Shown piece after piece: positions 22,124-33,715 of a stretch of DNA of 64,000 nucleotides (its first letter is position 1; each line of letters begins with the position of its first letter). Source of the DNA: Utricularia gibba (Eukaryota; Streptophyta; Magnoliopsida; Lamiales; Lentibulariaceae); assembly GCA_002189035.1 (NCBI GenBank), contig CM007992.1, positions 1,798,001-1,862,000 on the forward strand, in the 5' to 3' direction. The position numbers were made by a program, and so were the translations under genes. The notes beneath the pieces were generated by a model. It saw only the letters and a list, made by a program, of their open reading frames with translations, had not been told where the DNA came from and did no database searches.

Positions 22124-22731
22124 AAGTATCATTTTCTTGGAGCATGTGGTCAGTGGGAAAGGAGTAGATATGAAGGTAGAAGCCGTGATGGCATGAGCTA
22201 CACGAAAGAATATAAGAGAAGTGCAAAGCTTCTTGGGGATGACAAGCTATTATAGGAGGTTTATTTGGTCCTTAGAGAAGGCAAAACCATTGACAGAATT
22301 GTTGAAGAAGAGAAAGGTATTCGATTAGATGGATGGACTTTAGGAGAGTTTTGAGGAGTTGAAGAAGGTACTGGTGCAGGCACCTGTATTAGCGTTACGT
22401 CAAGTAAGTGTGGATTACGAAGTGTATACTAGTGTTAGCTAGAAGTGATTGAGAGTTGTGCTGATGCAAAAGTGCAGGATAATTGCTTATGCGTTGTGGC
22501 ACCTAAAAAAGCACGAAGAGAACTACCTGGCTCATGACTTCAAAATGGGGATGATGATTTTTTATGCTAAAGATTTGGAGGCACAATCTATACGGGGTGC
22601 AGTGTTAACTATATACTGATCATAAGTGTTTAAAATACGTCTTCACTCTAAAGGAATTAAACATGAGGTGGCGGAGGTGGCTAGAGTTATTGAAAGACTA
22701 TGATCCAAGGGAGTTTGTGATAATAAGCTCA
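22124..22731 (+). pseudogene. Ty3/gypsy RT end and RNase H (third part of the split gene)
   Basis: Plus strand with several stops: IIFLEHVVSGKGVDM, then REVQSFLGMTSYYRRFIW, ELLKKRKVFD, FEELKKVLVQAPVLAL, CRIIAYALWHLKKHEENY, IYTDHKCLKYVFTLKELNMR and RRWLELLKDYDPREFVI. This is the connection and RNase H region of a chromovirus-like gypsy element. The frame joins 10105 across the copia element when one AAGTA is ignored. It ends abruptly near 22731; no integrase follows. Confidence 0.9.
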
Positions 22732-23764
22732 ATTTTATTTTTATTTGAGCTGGTTGGAAGGCTCACCTGCAAACACCAGAGTCCTTCAAGATGTTATATA
22801 TCGTCCACATGAGTTTAGTTTTCATAAGGGTCAGTTAGTAGTTTTTACATTAGTATTGTTACTATTGTTTTTATATCAATCTAGTTTCATATCATCTATC
22901 GATGATGTTTCTTTGCACTTTATTTCACTCCATTTCTTACATTCATATTCTTATCCTTCATCTCTTTGTGCTGCTGATTTTATTTCTTTATAGAATATAG
23001 TTAATATCATTTTTAATATTCATACAATGCTGTTTTTTCATTCTTTGTCTCTTTGTTTTTTTTTTTTGTTGCACAAATGATTGTTTTTCTTCATCTAAAA
23101 GTATCATTTATATTTTTCAGTGAATTTTCCAATGGGAATGCATTTGAAGTGTTAAAGTTTTCCTAGAAACATTTGGTTCTTCTTCTCTTTCGAACCCTTC
23201 GGTGAACTCTAGATTCTTCATTCTTTTTACTCTTCTTCTCTTCTAGAACCTTTGGTCCTTTGATATTCTTTGCCAATTCCAATTGAATGGTGTGGATAGA
23301 TATGATAGTGAGATTCTGGTGGCGATCAACTTTGGTGGTTGCATGATTTTTGATGAGGTGAGACCAAAATGTGTTCATGAAATGCAAGCGGTGATTAAGT
23401 TCAACAATTCTTGGTCAATTACAATTCTATTTATACAGGGTATTGCAATTGCTTATACATATTCACATCAAGATAAGTGTGAGTTTTGGATGTCATTAAC
23501 AACCCAAAGCATATATTGGATGAATTTGAAATTGAAGTAGAGGTTCTTGATCAATTAGTCAACCCCGGGGCGACTCTACCGAAAAACACTCATTGGAAAA
23601 TGAATGATATTTTAGGTGATGAAAAGGTACTATTTCTGCAACAAAAAACAAAGAGATGAAGAATTGAAAAACGGTATTGTATTGGTATAAAAATGATATT
23701 AACTCTATAGAATATGTGTACTGTTTATGCTGATTTTTTTTATATGTTTGCCTCGGTTTTTACT
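22732..23764 (+). other. Intergenic T-rich DNA, no gene recognised
   Basis: Short ORFs at 22745-22993 and 23283-23540 show no recognisable domain. T-rich runs lie near 23050-23070. The RNase H relic stops without an LTR. Confidence 0.4.
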
Positions 23765-24150
23765 ACTTATATAATAATAGTTATATGAATTCTGAGGGAT
23801 TCTTAACTCTTTATGGAGGAATATGCTATCATAAAGAATGGAGTGAAGGATATAGAACTCATCAAAATGTGAAAAAAAATATTTTGACATTAAACATTCT
23901 TTGGTGAAAAATGTGATTAAATGAACTTGGAGATTGATGAAAGTAAGATGGGGCATTTTAAGTAATATTTTTTATTATCAAGTGAAAACACGAAGCAAAC
24001 TTATCTTGACTTGTACACTTCCTAAAAAATTCTATCTTAAGGAGATATCTAAAGATGTGCTAGCAATAAAATAGGGAGAGAATTATATGGATCCTGATGT
24101 AGAAAATAACATACCTTATGATGATAATATTTCAACAATAATAACTTAGC
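23765..24150 (+). pseudogene. Third Harbinger-type transposase relic
   Basis: Plus strand with two frameshifts: YMNSEGFLTLYGGICYHKEW, then EGYRTHQNVKK, then KHSLVKNVIK and RLMKVRWGILSNIFYYQVKT. These correspond to the second-Asp loop (GY.N..GFL.PY...RYH) and the catalytic-Glu helix (RH...RNVIER.W..LK.RW.IL) of PIF/Harbinger transposases; the Glu itself reads as Lys. It is more diverged from the complete element than the 7150 fragment, so probably another lineage. Confidence 0.75.
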
Positions 24151-24559
24151 AAATTCATTGTATACAAGAGAGGGATTCTACAAGAAGAAGATAGATGTTG
24201 TGTTTCGATATTACATTAGTATCTATTTGAATGTTGAGTATTTCTTTTTTTGTTTCTTTTTATTTTTATGGATCATACTATATGTGATCAAGTTTTATCA
24301 TTTTAGTATTTTTTTATTGATATTTTATGTGATCAAAATTTCATTTGAATTCATAAATAATATATGTAATTGGAATTTGAGACACTATTATTAAGGTCGT
24401 TTTACATGATATATCTTGATGGAATAATTGAATAAGAACAAATTTATGCTCTTGTGACTATTTAACGAATAATGTTCAATTAAAGAGATTAATAGGTCTT
24501 TGAAAATCTTGCACTGTTAAATCAACTAATGAAGGTCTAAGCAAATAGAAAAGTTTCAG

Positions 24560-25760
24560 AAATTATGGTGAGAACTAATTACCGGATACATGGCGTTCCA
24601 TGGTTTTTGAATGTTGTTTGTTCAACAAATTTCAAAGAAAGTGAAATGTGAAAAACCTTGAAAGCATAATTCAACTATCATAATTCTGTAAATAAGATTA
24701 TATAATGTAAAAAAAGCATAAATAAACCTTTTGTGGATCTTAAATAAGGGAAATATAATCGGAACAACAATTCGTTCAAAACATACTTTTTATAAATCTT
24801 ATTCATTTCTGGTTTTTCCAAGAGGACTATCTACCTTTCTTGACACTTTTGCAGCATGTGAGTTACCTCATATTACTTTCTCCGGATGATCAAGAAAACA
24901 AGAAGAATTACCATTGATTGCTCTCAAGATCGGATGATGTACATGTACTCGAATGTTGTCAATGATCAAATGGTCCAAATATGAAGTCATTATCTATTGA
25001 TTATTATAGGACGCTAGTTAAATCATTGCCTTCATGCAAAAAGGAGTAGAAGTTGGTGTCTTTCAACTTGATTCCTATCAAAACTAGCATGCAGTGGCCT
25101 CCTACTTGTGAATTTTAACTAGGAGCTCATTACATAAACATTGCAATAGATATGCATGAAAATTTGTGAATCCTAAAACAAACCAAGAGACAGAAATGAA
25201 TATTAGTCACGAGATTTGGAAGGGGAAGCCTCTCAACTTAGAAACAAGAGGTTTAGTCACCAAAAACCATTACAAAATGGGAAGTCAAAATAAACTAGAA
25301 TCCTTCCAAAAAGAAAGAAGATGAATAGTGCAAAGCAAAAGACAAAATTAAAAAACCTCCTCAAGATATGCATTCTGCTCTAAATCTAATTGCAAGACAC
25401 AATTTCTTGCACTGATAGATACAATTATTGTTTCTTCTATTAGTTTCAATCTTGTTGCACACATTATGGTTCATCATAAAATTTATTTTTTTGCCATAAA
25501 TCATGGAAAGCTTTCTTGTATGAAAATATGCTCTCTTTTACGGCTAAGTAGTGATGTCACACTTTTAGATGCCTACTCATGTATGTTTCTCCAACCATGC
25601 ACTACATTAAAATAGACTAGAGAAATAAAAAGTAAAACAAATGCAATAATAAGAAAAACTATACTTATTAAGAAAATATATATATCTTTATTCTAAACTC
25701 CTAGTTGGATGATCGGGATATCCTTAAATAAAAGTATCTTTCTAGTATTTTGCGAGGTTT
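24560..25760 (+). repeat. Degenerate copy of LTR-like family Z (Z1)
   Basis: Shares, in the same order but with heavy divergence, the landmarks of the better copies at 28262-29550 and 33716-36256: a TACTCGAATGTTGTCAATGA block (24956-24975), ATTGATTATTATAGGACG, AAATCCTTCC and the A-rich tail. Ends are not definable. Confidence 0.5.
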
Positions 25761-28261
25761 TCTCCTTGAAAGCGGAGAATGTAAAATCGTGAAAGTTGGG
25801 TGTTTGAAGTGGAGAATATTGCATAATGGAATCATGAGTCTTGACATTTAACATAAATGGACCTATAAAAATACATATAAAAATATATTCAAAATGAAAA
25901 TTAATAACAGCCCTACGCAGCATTATGATTAGTACCGAGTTCACCATACCTGGTGCTTTACGACACTACTTCCCCTGCACATGTTATGGCCAACATTAAT
26001 TTGAGCCCACACAATGGTGCACGACTTTGCTGTATTCCATAAGTTATGGCCAGCAAAAGACAAGTTGTGCTTTTTATTTTGCATTTCTTTTGGAATATCT
26101 TGTAAATGATGTCTTTGTTCAGGTTTTTTTTTTTTTGTTGTTGAGATCTTTCTTTGACCAATGATAAGTTTATAGCAGTCTTATCACATAATTAAAGAAA
26201 CAACTAGAAAAACATTTCAATCATTCACATTAGACAGATAGAAAGCAATGAAAATAGCTACAAGGTTACAATTAAAAGGTAACCAATACTCATAGCTAGT
26301 CCAAAAGTGAAACTTATAGGCTCTTTCAGTTATTGCATCAAGCATGAACTCCTCTTCAACTAAACTCTCCAAAAAAAAAAAAGCAAGTTGGATAAGTTAC
26401 TCAATATAACCTCTATGATAGATAAACATTAAATTGTTGTAAGATGGAGTGATAGAATCTTGATCATAGCAGCAACTTTGTGCTAGTTTTTCTTGAAGTT
26501 GTGTGCATCAACTATGAGTGTTTCACCCAATTTCTCAATCAATGCATTCATATGGTCATTTCAATTCAATCATTAGCTCATGAAATTTAGAAACACGCTT
26601 CTTCCTTTTCCTACTCTTATAAGGCAGTCTCAATCATCCTATGCACCTCATGTAGTAGACTTGTGACTGTCGTACTCTGTGGTTGTATTGCCAGGTGATC
26701 AACTCGTTTTATATGTCAAAGATTCATTGAAGGAATAAGCATTCCACTTAGTTCCATCATTGAAGGTAACATCATTGAATTTCAACAACAATGTAACACC
26801 ATTAATTTCTAAGTTAGAGTCTATTGTCTGCATCAATTCATCCTCAACATCCTCAAACGATTAGGCTCTATGTCTATTAGCTCTATCTTTTCCAAAGATT
26901 TCAACCAATCGTTATAGAGAGGACACGACTTGTATTTTAGCAAGTTATAATGTCTATCATTATGCTAGTATAATAAATAGTTGATAGAAATAAGTAAATT
27001 ATAAATACCATAAAGTAATGAAAGCTCTTACACGCTTCATTTCCACCCATAGTTCATTAGTTGTATCTAGAGTGTTGGAGATATTGTTGAATCCATTCCA
27101 AATTTTCAAGCATATCGTCAAGTAATCTCTTTTCACCAAGTTTTCATGCTGCTCTGTCATACTATTGTCATCCTTTGGTTTGGAAGCATGTTTGTTTTTC
27201 AATTTTTGACCTCTAACCATTATCAAGACTTTGCATAAATAATTGATACTACTTAAAAAATATAATTTCATTCAACTAAACATTCAATATATCCAATGAA
27301 ACATTAAATAAAAAATTATAAATATCATTAGTAATTAGAAAAATCAGTGACACCAAAATCCAAATATTCTTTATCTAGTGGAAAGAGCACAAAAAATTTC
27401 ATGATCCAAAACTGAAAACAAAAAGGAGATGAAATTGATAGTATCAATAGGGTTATAATGAATCTAGAATGAGTGTGGGAAAGATTCATTACCTTTTTCT
27501 TGTTCTCGAGAGGGCTACAGCTAGGAATTGACCTGGGATAAAAAAAAATATATCTCATTAATTTCAATTTCTGAATTTACATATATGGAGATGATCTTTT
27601 TAATATGAATTATTATAAACCATCATTTTTAAACTTATCTATGATACATAATACAATTTTAAACATCTATTTGTTAAACATATTTATTAAAAAAACTTTT
27701 AATGCAAAGCATACAATAAGTGTTTATATAAATACAAATAATAAAAATACTCATTGACTAATCCATACTATCAACAACGCCTAATAGCACTATATACTCA
27801 TTGACAAAAATAATGCTTTGTTTGTTATAACTTTTCGAAGACTATTTACAAGAAATGCTTATGAAAAAGTAATAGTGGAGGTTTTGGATTTTTATTAACA
27901 CTAATAAACATTTTTATATTTTTAATTTTTTTGCTGGAGAAGTCATTTAAATCATAATTATATCATTTATGTAGTACTTCCTTTTAAGTATAAATTATTT
28001 CAAAGAGAACATTCATGCCTCAACAACAACCACTATATACTTGAAGCAAATACAAATGACTTCAACAGCCTCAAGCATAACAGATTCTAGTCAAAAAAAA
28101 AAAAAAAATGGGATGACCAAATGCAAGGAACATCTTCTTGATTGACTGTAACTTGGTCAATTTAATTTTTATCCATTTGTTCCTTGATGGTTAGAGAAAA
28201 ATTCAATGTGTCAATCATCTCTGTTGATAGTAAGATGCTTGAGTTGATTATCAAGGATTTA
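25761..28261. other. Intergenic AT-rich DNA with no assigned gene
   Basis: Minus-strand ORFs at 25958-26161, 26999-27271 and 27328-27567 contain no domain I recognise. The minus strand of 26700-27271 reads as a possible broken gene (FNDVTFNDGTKWNAYSFNE) but the family is unknown. Homopolymer A/T runs are common. Confidence 0.4.
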
Positions 28262-29550
28262 AGATGTGCGTCGTTTTCATAAAAAATTTTAAAAGATTTT
28301 TAAACTCGATGCATAGTATGAGTGTCGAACACAAAGAGTTGCTTTTCAAGGGAATGATGAAGTTACACCGAATAACGATTTGTAAATGGGTTTGTAAACA
28401 AACAATGAAAGTGAATTTAAACGATGAATCTTAAACAAAGAAAATATTCCTAGGATTGGAATCCTGTCCAATTACGCTTATCGCATCTTTACTCTTCTTT
28501 GAACTTCTCAAGTACTTGATTATAGAAGTAAGAAATTGTCTATCATCCCTTAAACTCTATTGTAAGGAGGCATGGGAATAGTCCAATATTGCTCCCCCTT
28601 GGGCGAATGAGAAGATAATAGGTCCCACTGTTATTACTCTCATGGTCGAATTGCGCATATGTGCCCGAGTGTTGCCAATAACCCAATGAGTCTAGATATG
28701 AGATCACTATATGTCCATTGATCCTGTGGTACAGCCACAGACAAAACATTGTCTCCCTCAAACCAAAAAAGTGTGGGCTGGTGCTTTCCACTTTGCTCTT
28801 CCTCCAAACTCACAGGTAGTTATCAGCTAACCATAAATCTTGAATAAAAGGATGAATCTTGAATAAGAGGATGTTATAGAAAGATTATAACATAATCGTG
28901 TGAAAACATGCGAAACCCAATGAGATTCAAAATTAGAAATGGAGACTAACTAACAAAACATAGAGTTGGGAGTCTCCCAATCCAAAAGCAAGAGTTTCTA
29001 GCTACAAATGGTCATGCAAAGCAAGGGAAGCAAAAACAAAGCTTTAGAGAGAAGTTATTAGAAAATCCTCTAGAAAGATAAAACTAAGTCTAAAATTGGA
29101 ATTGAAAACTAGAATTGAAAGTCGAAACTCGAACTCTCCTCTTTCTGTTTGAGTTTTCATTTCCCTCTAATCGTGATGTGGACCGGAGTGACTTGCAAGG
29201 GACCTCCTACTCTAACATTAGTATGCTAATGATGTCTTTGTCAGAGGCTCCTGTGTACTACGCATCAAGACTAATCATTAGATATCTATAGTCTTTTGAA
29301 AATCAAGGAAATGTCAGTTCGGGAAGATCTATTTTGTTGCCATGTGATGCTTTCTTTTTCACACTTCCTACCACGTGTTCGCCTCTAACAAAACTAAAAC
29401 AAAAATATTAGATAAAACAAAGAAATTAAGATAATTACTTTAATCTAGGTAAAACTTAAAACTTATATTATAAACCTATAATTCGATGATTTTAATTACA
29501 TTTAAAAATATAAAATAATTCAAAAGGTAGTAAGAAAATGACACTCAACA
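28262..29550 (+). mobile_element. LTR-like family Z, copy 2 (about 1289 bp)
   Basis: Runs from AGATGTGCGTCGTTTTC to GAAAATGACACTCAACA and aligns along its length with 33716-36256 (minus its nested insertion) and with the reverse complement of 59500-60850. Shared landmarks: CCCGAGTGTTGCCAATAACC, TCCATTGATCCTG, CTTGACTTGCA-like block and the final AATGACAC. No matching duplication is visible here. Short ORFs inside are not conserved. Confidence 0.68.
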
Positions 29551-30162
29551 ACCAAATACTTGTTTTTGCAATTTGTATTGTGCCCATTACAACCACAGAC
29601 CTCCACCAACATTGGTGAGATTCCAATAAAATGGCCTTCAGTGTATCTAAAGTGGATGATTAGAAAGATGATGTTGGATTCTTAGTAAACACCTTAATAA
29701 CCTCCAAAGCAAAACTAAGGTAAAAGAAGTCTTCAAGATTACTTGAGATCCTGAGCTCAAGTGCTACAAGGATTTGGAAAAAAATAAATGGTAGCTTCTC
29801 CTTGGCTCATCCTTGAGTTGCATGAATGCAAATATCAATATTGATGCACTCAGCCAATAGAAGCGAATAGAAGCACCATCGGATGAAAACAATGTTGGTT
29901 GATAAAAAAATAAAGGCTCAAATGTGCGGATTGGAATCAAAATCATGTTTTTAGAATTAGTTGCTTATAGATGGTTAGTTTATTTACTAATAAGAAATTG
30001 TAACTATTTCATTGCAATTTAGTATTAGATAAGGATCATCAATTCTTATAACTATGTGTAATAATTTTAGTAAGAATGAATAAGATGAACACTTCCAAAT
30101 TTATTCCTTATTCTAACAACAATTTGTCTTGATTTTTTATATTATTCATATCTTCCAAAAAT
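29551..30162 (+). other. Presumed 5' LTR/leader region of the next copia element
   Basis: This stretch ends just before a copia primer site at 30163, and its last 200 bases are of the A/T-rich kind seen at copia LTR ends. The LTR start could not be found because no matching 3' LTR was recognised near 37000. Confidence 0.45.
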
Positions 30163-30174
30163 TGGTATCAGAGC
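30163..30174 (+). other. Primer binding site of the plus-strand copia element
   Basis: TGGTATCAGAGC, followed after a few bases by the gag frame SNNGVFHVSMSTGANFDN. Confidence 0.85.
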
Positions 30175-30179
30175 AAAGG

Positions 30180-33100
30180 ATGTCCAATAATGGTGTTTTT
30201 CATGTTTCAATGTCGACAGGAGCTAATTTTGACAATTGAAAAATTAGGATGGAAGCAATGTTTGGGGCATATGAAGTAATGAATGTTATTCAAACTGGTG
30301 CAACCATCCATTTTGATGTGGCCACATTGAAGTAGGATAAGAAAACATCGTCTTTAATTTATCAAGACTTTGATGATCATTTTTTTTTGTAAAAGTTGTA
30401 GTTTCAACAACAACAAAACAGGCCTTGGATGCCATATCAAACTCTTGTCAAGAGTTTGATAAAGTGAAGAGAGTTAGATTGTGAACTCTTTGTGGAGAAT
30501 TCAAATTACTTCATCAGATATTGGTGATTATGCAATCCATGTCTAAGATATTTCAAACCAAATGAAAAGGTTTGGAGAAGTGGTACATGATGTTTAACTT
30601 GTTGAAAAAGTTAAGCATTCATTGGATAACAAGTATAATTATTTTCCCATTGTGATTAAATAAGCAAATAATTTTGGTGAAATGACTTAAGATGCTTTGA
30701 GGAGGTCTTTTCAAGCATATGAGACTAGACTAAAACATGGAGATGACTTTTCATTCTCATCCAAGCTTCTTCAATTAAAAGGTACATATGGCATAAAAAA
30801 GGAGAAAAAAACTGGAATTCTCATGGTTGTGGATCCCATCGAGGAAGAAATTATGGTATGGTCTTCAACATCATCTGATGTGAACAAGGGGTATACTCAT
30901 TCTTATCATGAAAGAGGACACTTGAATTGAAGATGAAAATGTACTTTAAAGTGTAATTAAAGTATTGATTTTAAAAAGTTCAAGAAGGTCAATGTTGAAT
31001 TTTAAGACTGTCACATACAAATTCATGAGAATGTCGAAATGATGGAGGTGAACAAAATAATCTCATTGCATAAGAGTCTAAGAAAGAGTTTGAATCACTA
31101 GTTTTATTGACGGCTACTTAAGTATTTAAAGATGAACAAAATATCTTGTATTTAGACTATGAGACCAGCAACCAAATGAGTGAAAATAAAAATCTTTTTT
31201 CTTCATTGAATGAAGTTTATTATAGATCAATTATTCTTGGTAATTCATCCAAAATACTTGAAGGGAAAAGGCATTATCTTACTTTCTTTATCAAATGAAA
31301 GTTATCAAATTGTCTTTGATGTTTGTTTTTATCAAGATTAAAGTATAATATTTTGAGCTTTAGATAACTCTTGGATAGAAAATTCATTATTCATTTGGAG
31401 AATATGAATTTGAATTTATTTGATGATGCAAAGAAGGTTATATCTTCCATAAAAATGAGTGAAACAGAATTTTCTCACTCATATTGAAGTTTACCTCTTC
31501 TCCTTGTTTGAAAGCATGCTATGTAATGGTGCTTAGACAAGGCATATGTGTTTTGGACACATCAACTTTGAGATCTTTGGAAGACTGAGGAGAAATCAAA
31601 TGGTTAATAGTTTACCACCTATTTCATGACTAAATCAAATCTCTGAAGGATGTGTATTTGGAAAGCAAGAAAGGACCGAAATTCCTAAGATTTCATGGTC
31701 GGGAGCAAGACGTCGTTTGGATTTAATACCTGGTGATCTTTTTGATCCGATTAAACTATGTATTTTGAAATAACAATAATTTTCTTCTATTTGTGGATGT
31801 TTATAGTAGAAAGTTGTGGATCTATTTGATGAGAAACAAACCTCAAGTATTTAAAATCTTTAAGGAATTCAAGGCCAAGATTGACAAACAAAGGGATTTA
31901 TATATTAAATGCTTGAGAAGGGACATCGAGGATGGATTCAATCCTAATCAATTTATTTATTATTGCAAGGAGTTTAGAATACATAAGTTACGCATAGGAG
32001 CCAAGACATCTCAACAAAATGGTATTGTTGAGAGAAAAAATAGAATCATTCTTAACATGATACGATATCTTTTGAGAACAAAAAATATGCCAAAGGAGTT
32101 TTGGGGAGAAGCCACTACTACTATAATACATATTTTAAATAGTATTACTATAAGAAGTGTGGCAAATATGACTCAACAAGAAGCTTGGAATGGGATCAAA
32201 CCTTTTATCTCTCATATGTGGATATTTCAATCCATTGTGTATACTCATAACCTAAATGGCGTGAGCATTAAGTTAGACGACAAATCCCAAAAGATGATAT
32301 TTTTTGGATATGATCAAAACTCAAAGACTCATAGGTTGTTTGATCCACTTACAAGGAACATTCTATTAAATAGGGATGTTGTTGTCAATGAAGCTTTAAG
32401 CTAGGATTGAAAATCTTTGTTAGAACAGATAATTCATACAATTATGTTAATCTACAGTAGTTGGAATCTAGTGTTGAAGATGACTTTGGTGATATTCCCC
32501 AGTAGGAAGATGACTTACCAACTAACAGTGGTGCTTCTAATGCTTCATCAACATCATATTGGGAGTGAAGGATAAGAAGATTTTTAAGACATCTTAATGA
32601 TTATGATATTGAACTCCCATCATAATTAATGAAAGGAAGGAATGATGATCTCTTACGTGAAGAGTAACTTCTCTCAATTTTTCTTATTCATGGATACTAA
32701 ATCATTGGATTTTCATGATTCTATCCAATATCCAGGATGGAGGAAAATAAAGGATGATAAAATACGTTTGATAGAAAAGAATCATACATGGAGCTTTGTT
32801 GATAGACCATCAAACAAGATTATTATTGGGATCAAATGGGTATACAAGATTAAACGCAAGGCAAATGGTGACATTGATCGATTGAAGGCATGATTGGTGG
32901 CAGAAGGCTACAAACAAGTGGAAGAAATTGATTTTGATCAAGTTTTCACTTGCTGCTCATTATAAGTTGAAGATATGGTAAATAGATGTCAAAGATGCTT
33001 TCTTAAGTGACATCTTAAAAGAAGAAGAAGATACGTGGATCAACCATTAAGTTCTGTTAAAAAGGGAGATGAAGGAAAGGTTATAAAATTACAACAACGC

Positions 33101-33590
33101 TCTTTAAGATTTGAGACAAGCAACACATACTTGGAACTAGAGAATAGATGCATACTTATGAGTAAGACACTCTATTCAATGTCCTCATGAACATTTGCAG
33201 TGTATACATGGAAAGGAGCAAATTGATATGTTGATTGTGTGCATTTATGTTGATCATTTTTTGATAACATGTAGCATAGAAGATGAGATAAAGGAATTTG
33301 AGTTCAAGATAAGTGAAAAATTTGAGATGGGTGACGTTGGTTAAATACATTTCTATGTGAAAATTGGAATTAAACATTCATCTGACATAATATTTATCAT
33401 TCAAGAAGGCTTTCTTAAAGATCTTCTTAAGAAGTACAACATGACTTCATGTAATTTATTGAAAACTCCATTAGAATACAACCTAAAGATGAGTATTAAT
33501 GATTCTTCAAAAGAAGTTGAAGTCATTTCATTTAAGAGTCTTGTCACGACTTACACTACCCTTGTACAATATTATTTATTTTGAACATTC
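30180..33590 (+). pseudogene. Decayed Ty1/copia gag-pol, gag to RT
   Basis: Plus strand with many stops. Gag about 30180-30950 (STGANFDN.KIRMEAMFGA, RRSFQAYETRLKHG). Integrase 31740-32404: VDVYSRKLWIYLMRNK-type core, AKTSQQNGIVERKNRI with the catalytic Glu, EFWGEATTTIIHILN, MTQQEAWNG, and FFGYDQNSKTHRLFDPLT. The second integrase Asp block reads RRDIEDGFN instead of RSDNGGEF. RT 32640-33590: KNHTWSFVDRPSNKIIIGIKW, then broken blocks through ICIYVDHFLITCS (the YVDD box changed to YVDH) and KKYNMTSCNLLKTPLEYNLK. The gene is cut near 33576 and resumes at 36413. Confidence 0.85.
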
Positions 33591-33599
33591 AATCTTCAT

Positions 33600-33715
33600 G
33601 GTTTTCATGTTTTTTTCATCTTTGCCCAAGAGTTTCCTAGGTGATCACCCTTCATGAAATTATCCCAGGTCAAGCATGCTTGAATTTGGAGTTTCTATTG
33701 ATCCTTGATGCGTGT
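33600..33715 (-). repeat. 5S-rRNA-like segment (Cassandra-type LTR fragment), first half
   Basis: On the minus strand this reads as a diverged 5S rRNA: GGATC then AACTCC, AAGC(A)TGCTTG, ATG.AGGGTGA and CCTAGGAAAC in the right order and spacing for the 3' two thirds of plant 5S. The remaining 5S-like part (TATGAACCAAGTACAG, minus strand of about 36255-36275) lies on the far side of the Z insertion. Known: Cassandra TRIM elements carry 5S-derived sequence in their LTRs. Inference: a Cassandra-like LTR entered the copia element and was then split. It is too diverged to be a working 5S gene. Confidence 0.62.

Noticed and set aside
26999-27271. 90-codon minus-strand ORF as a host gene
   Set aside because: No domain recognised, no conserved neighbours, and the surrounding frame is broken; left as unassigned.
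33620-33715. A functional 5S rRNA gene
   Set aside because: Too many substitutions, split by a 2.5-kb insertion, and no 5S tandem array.
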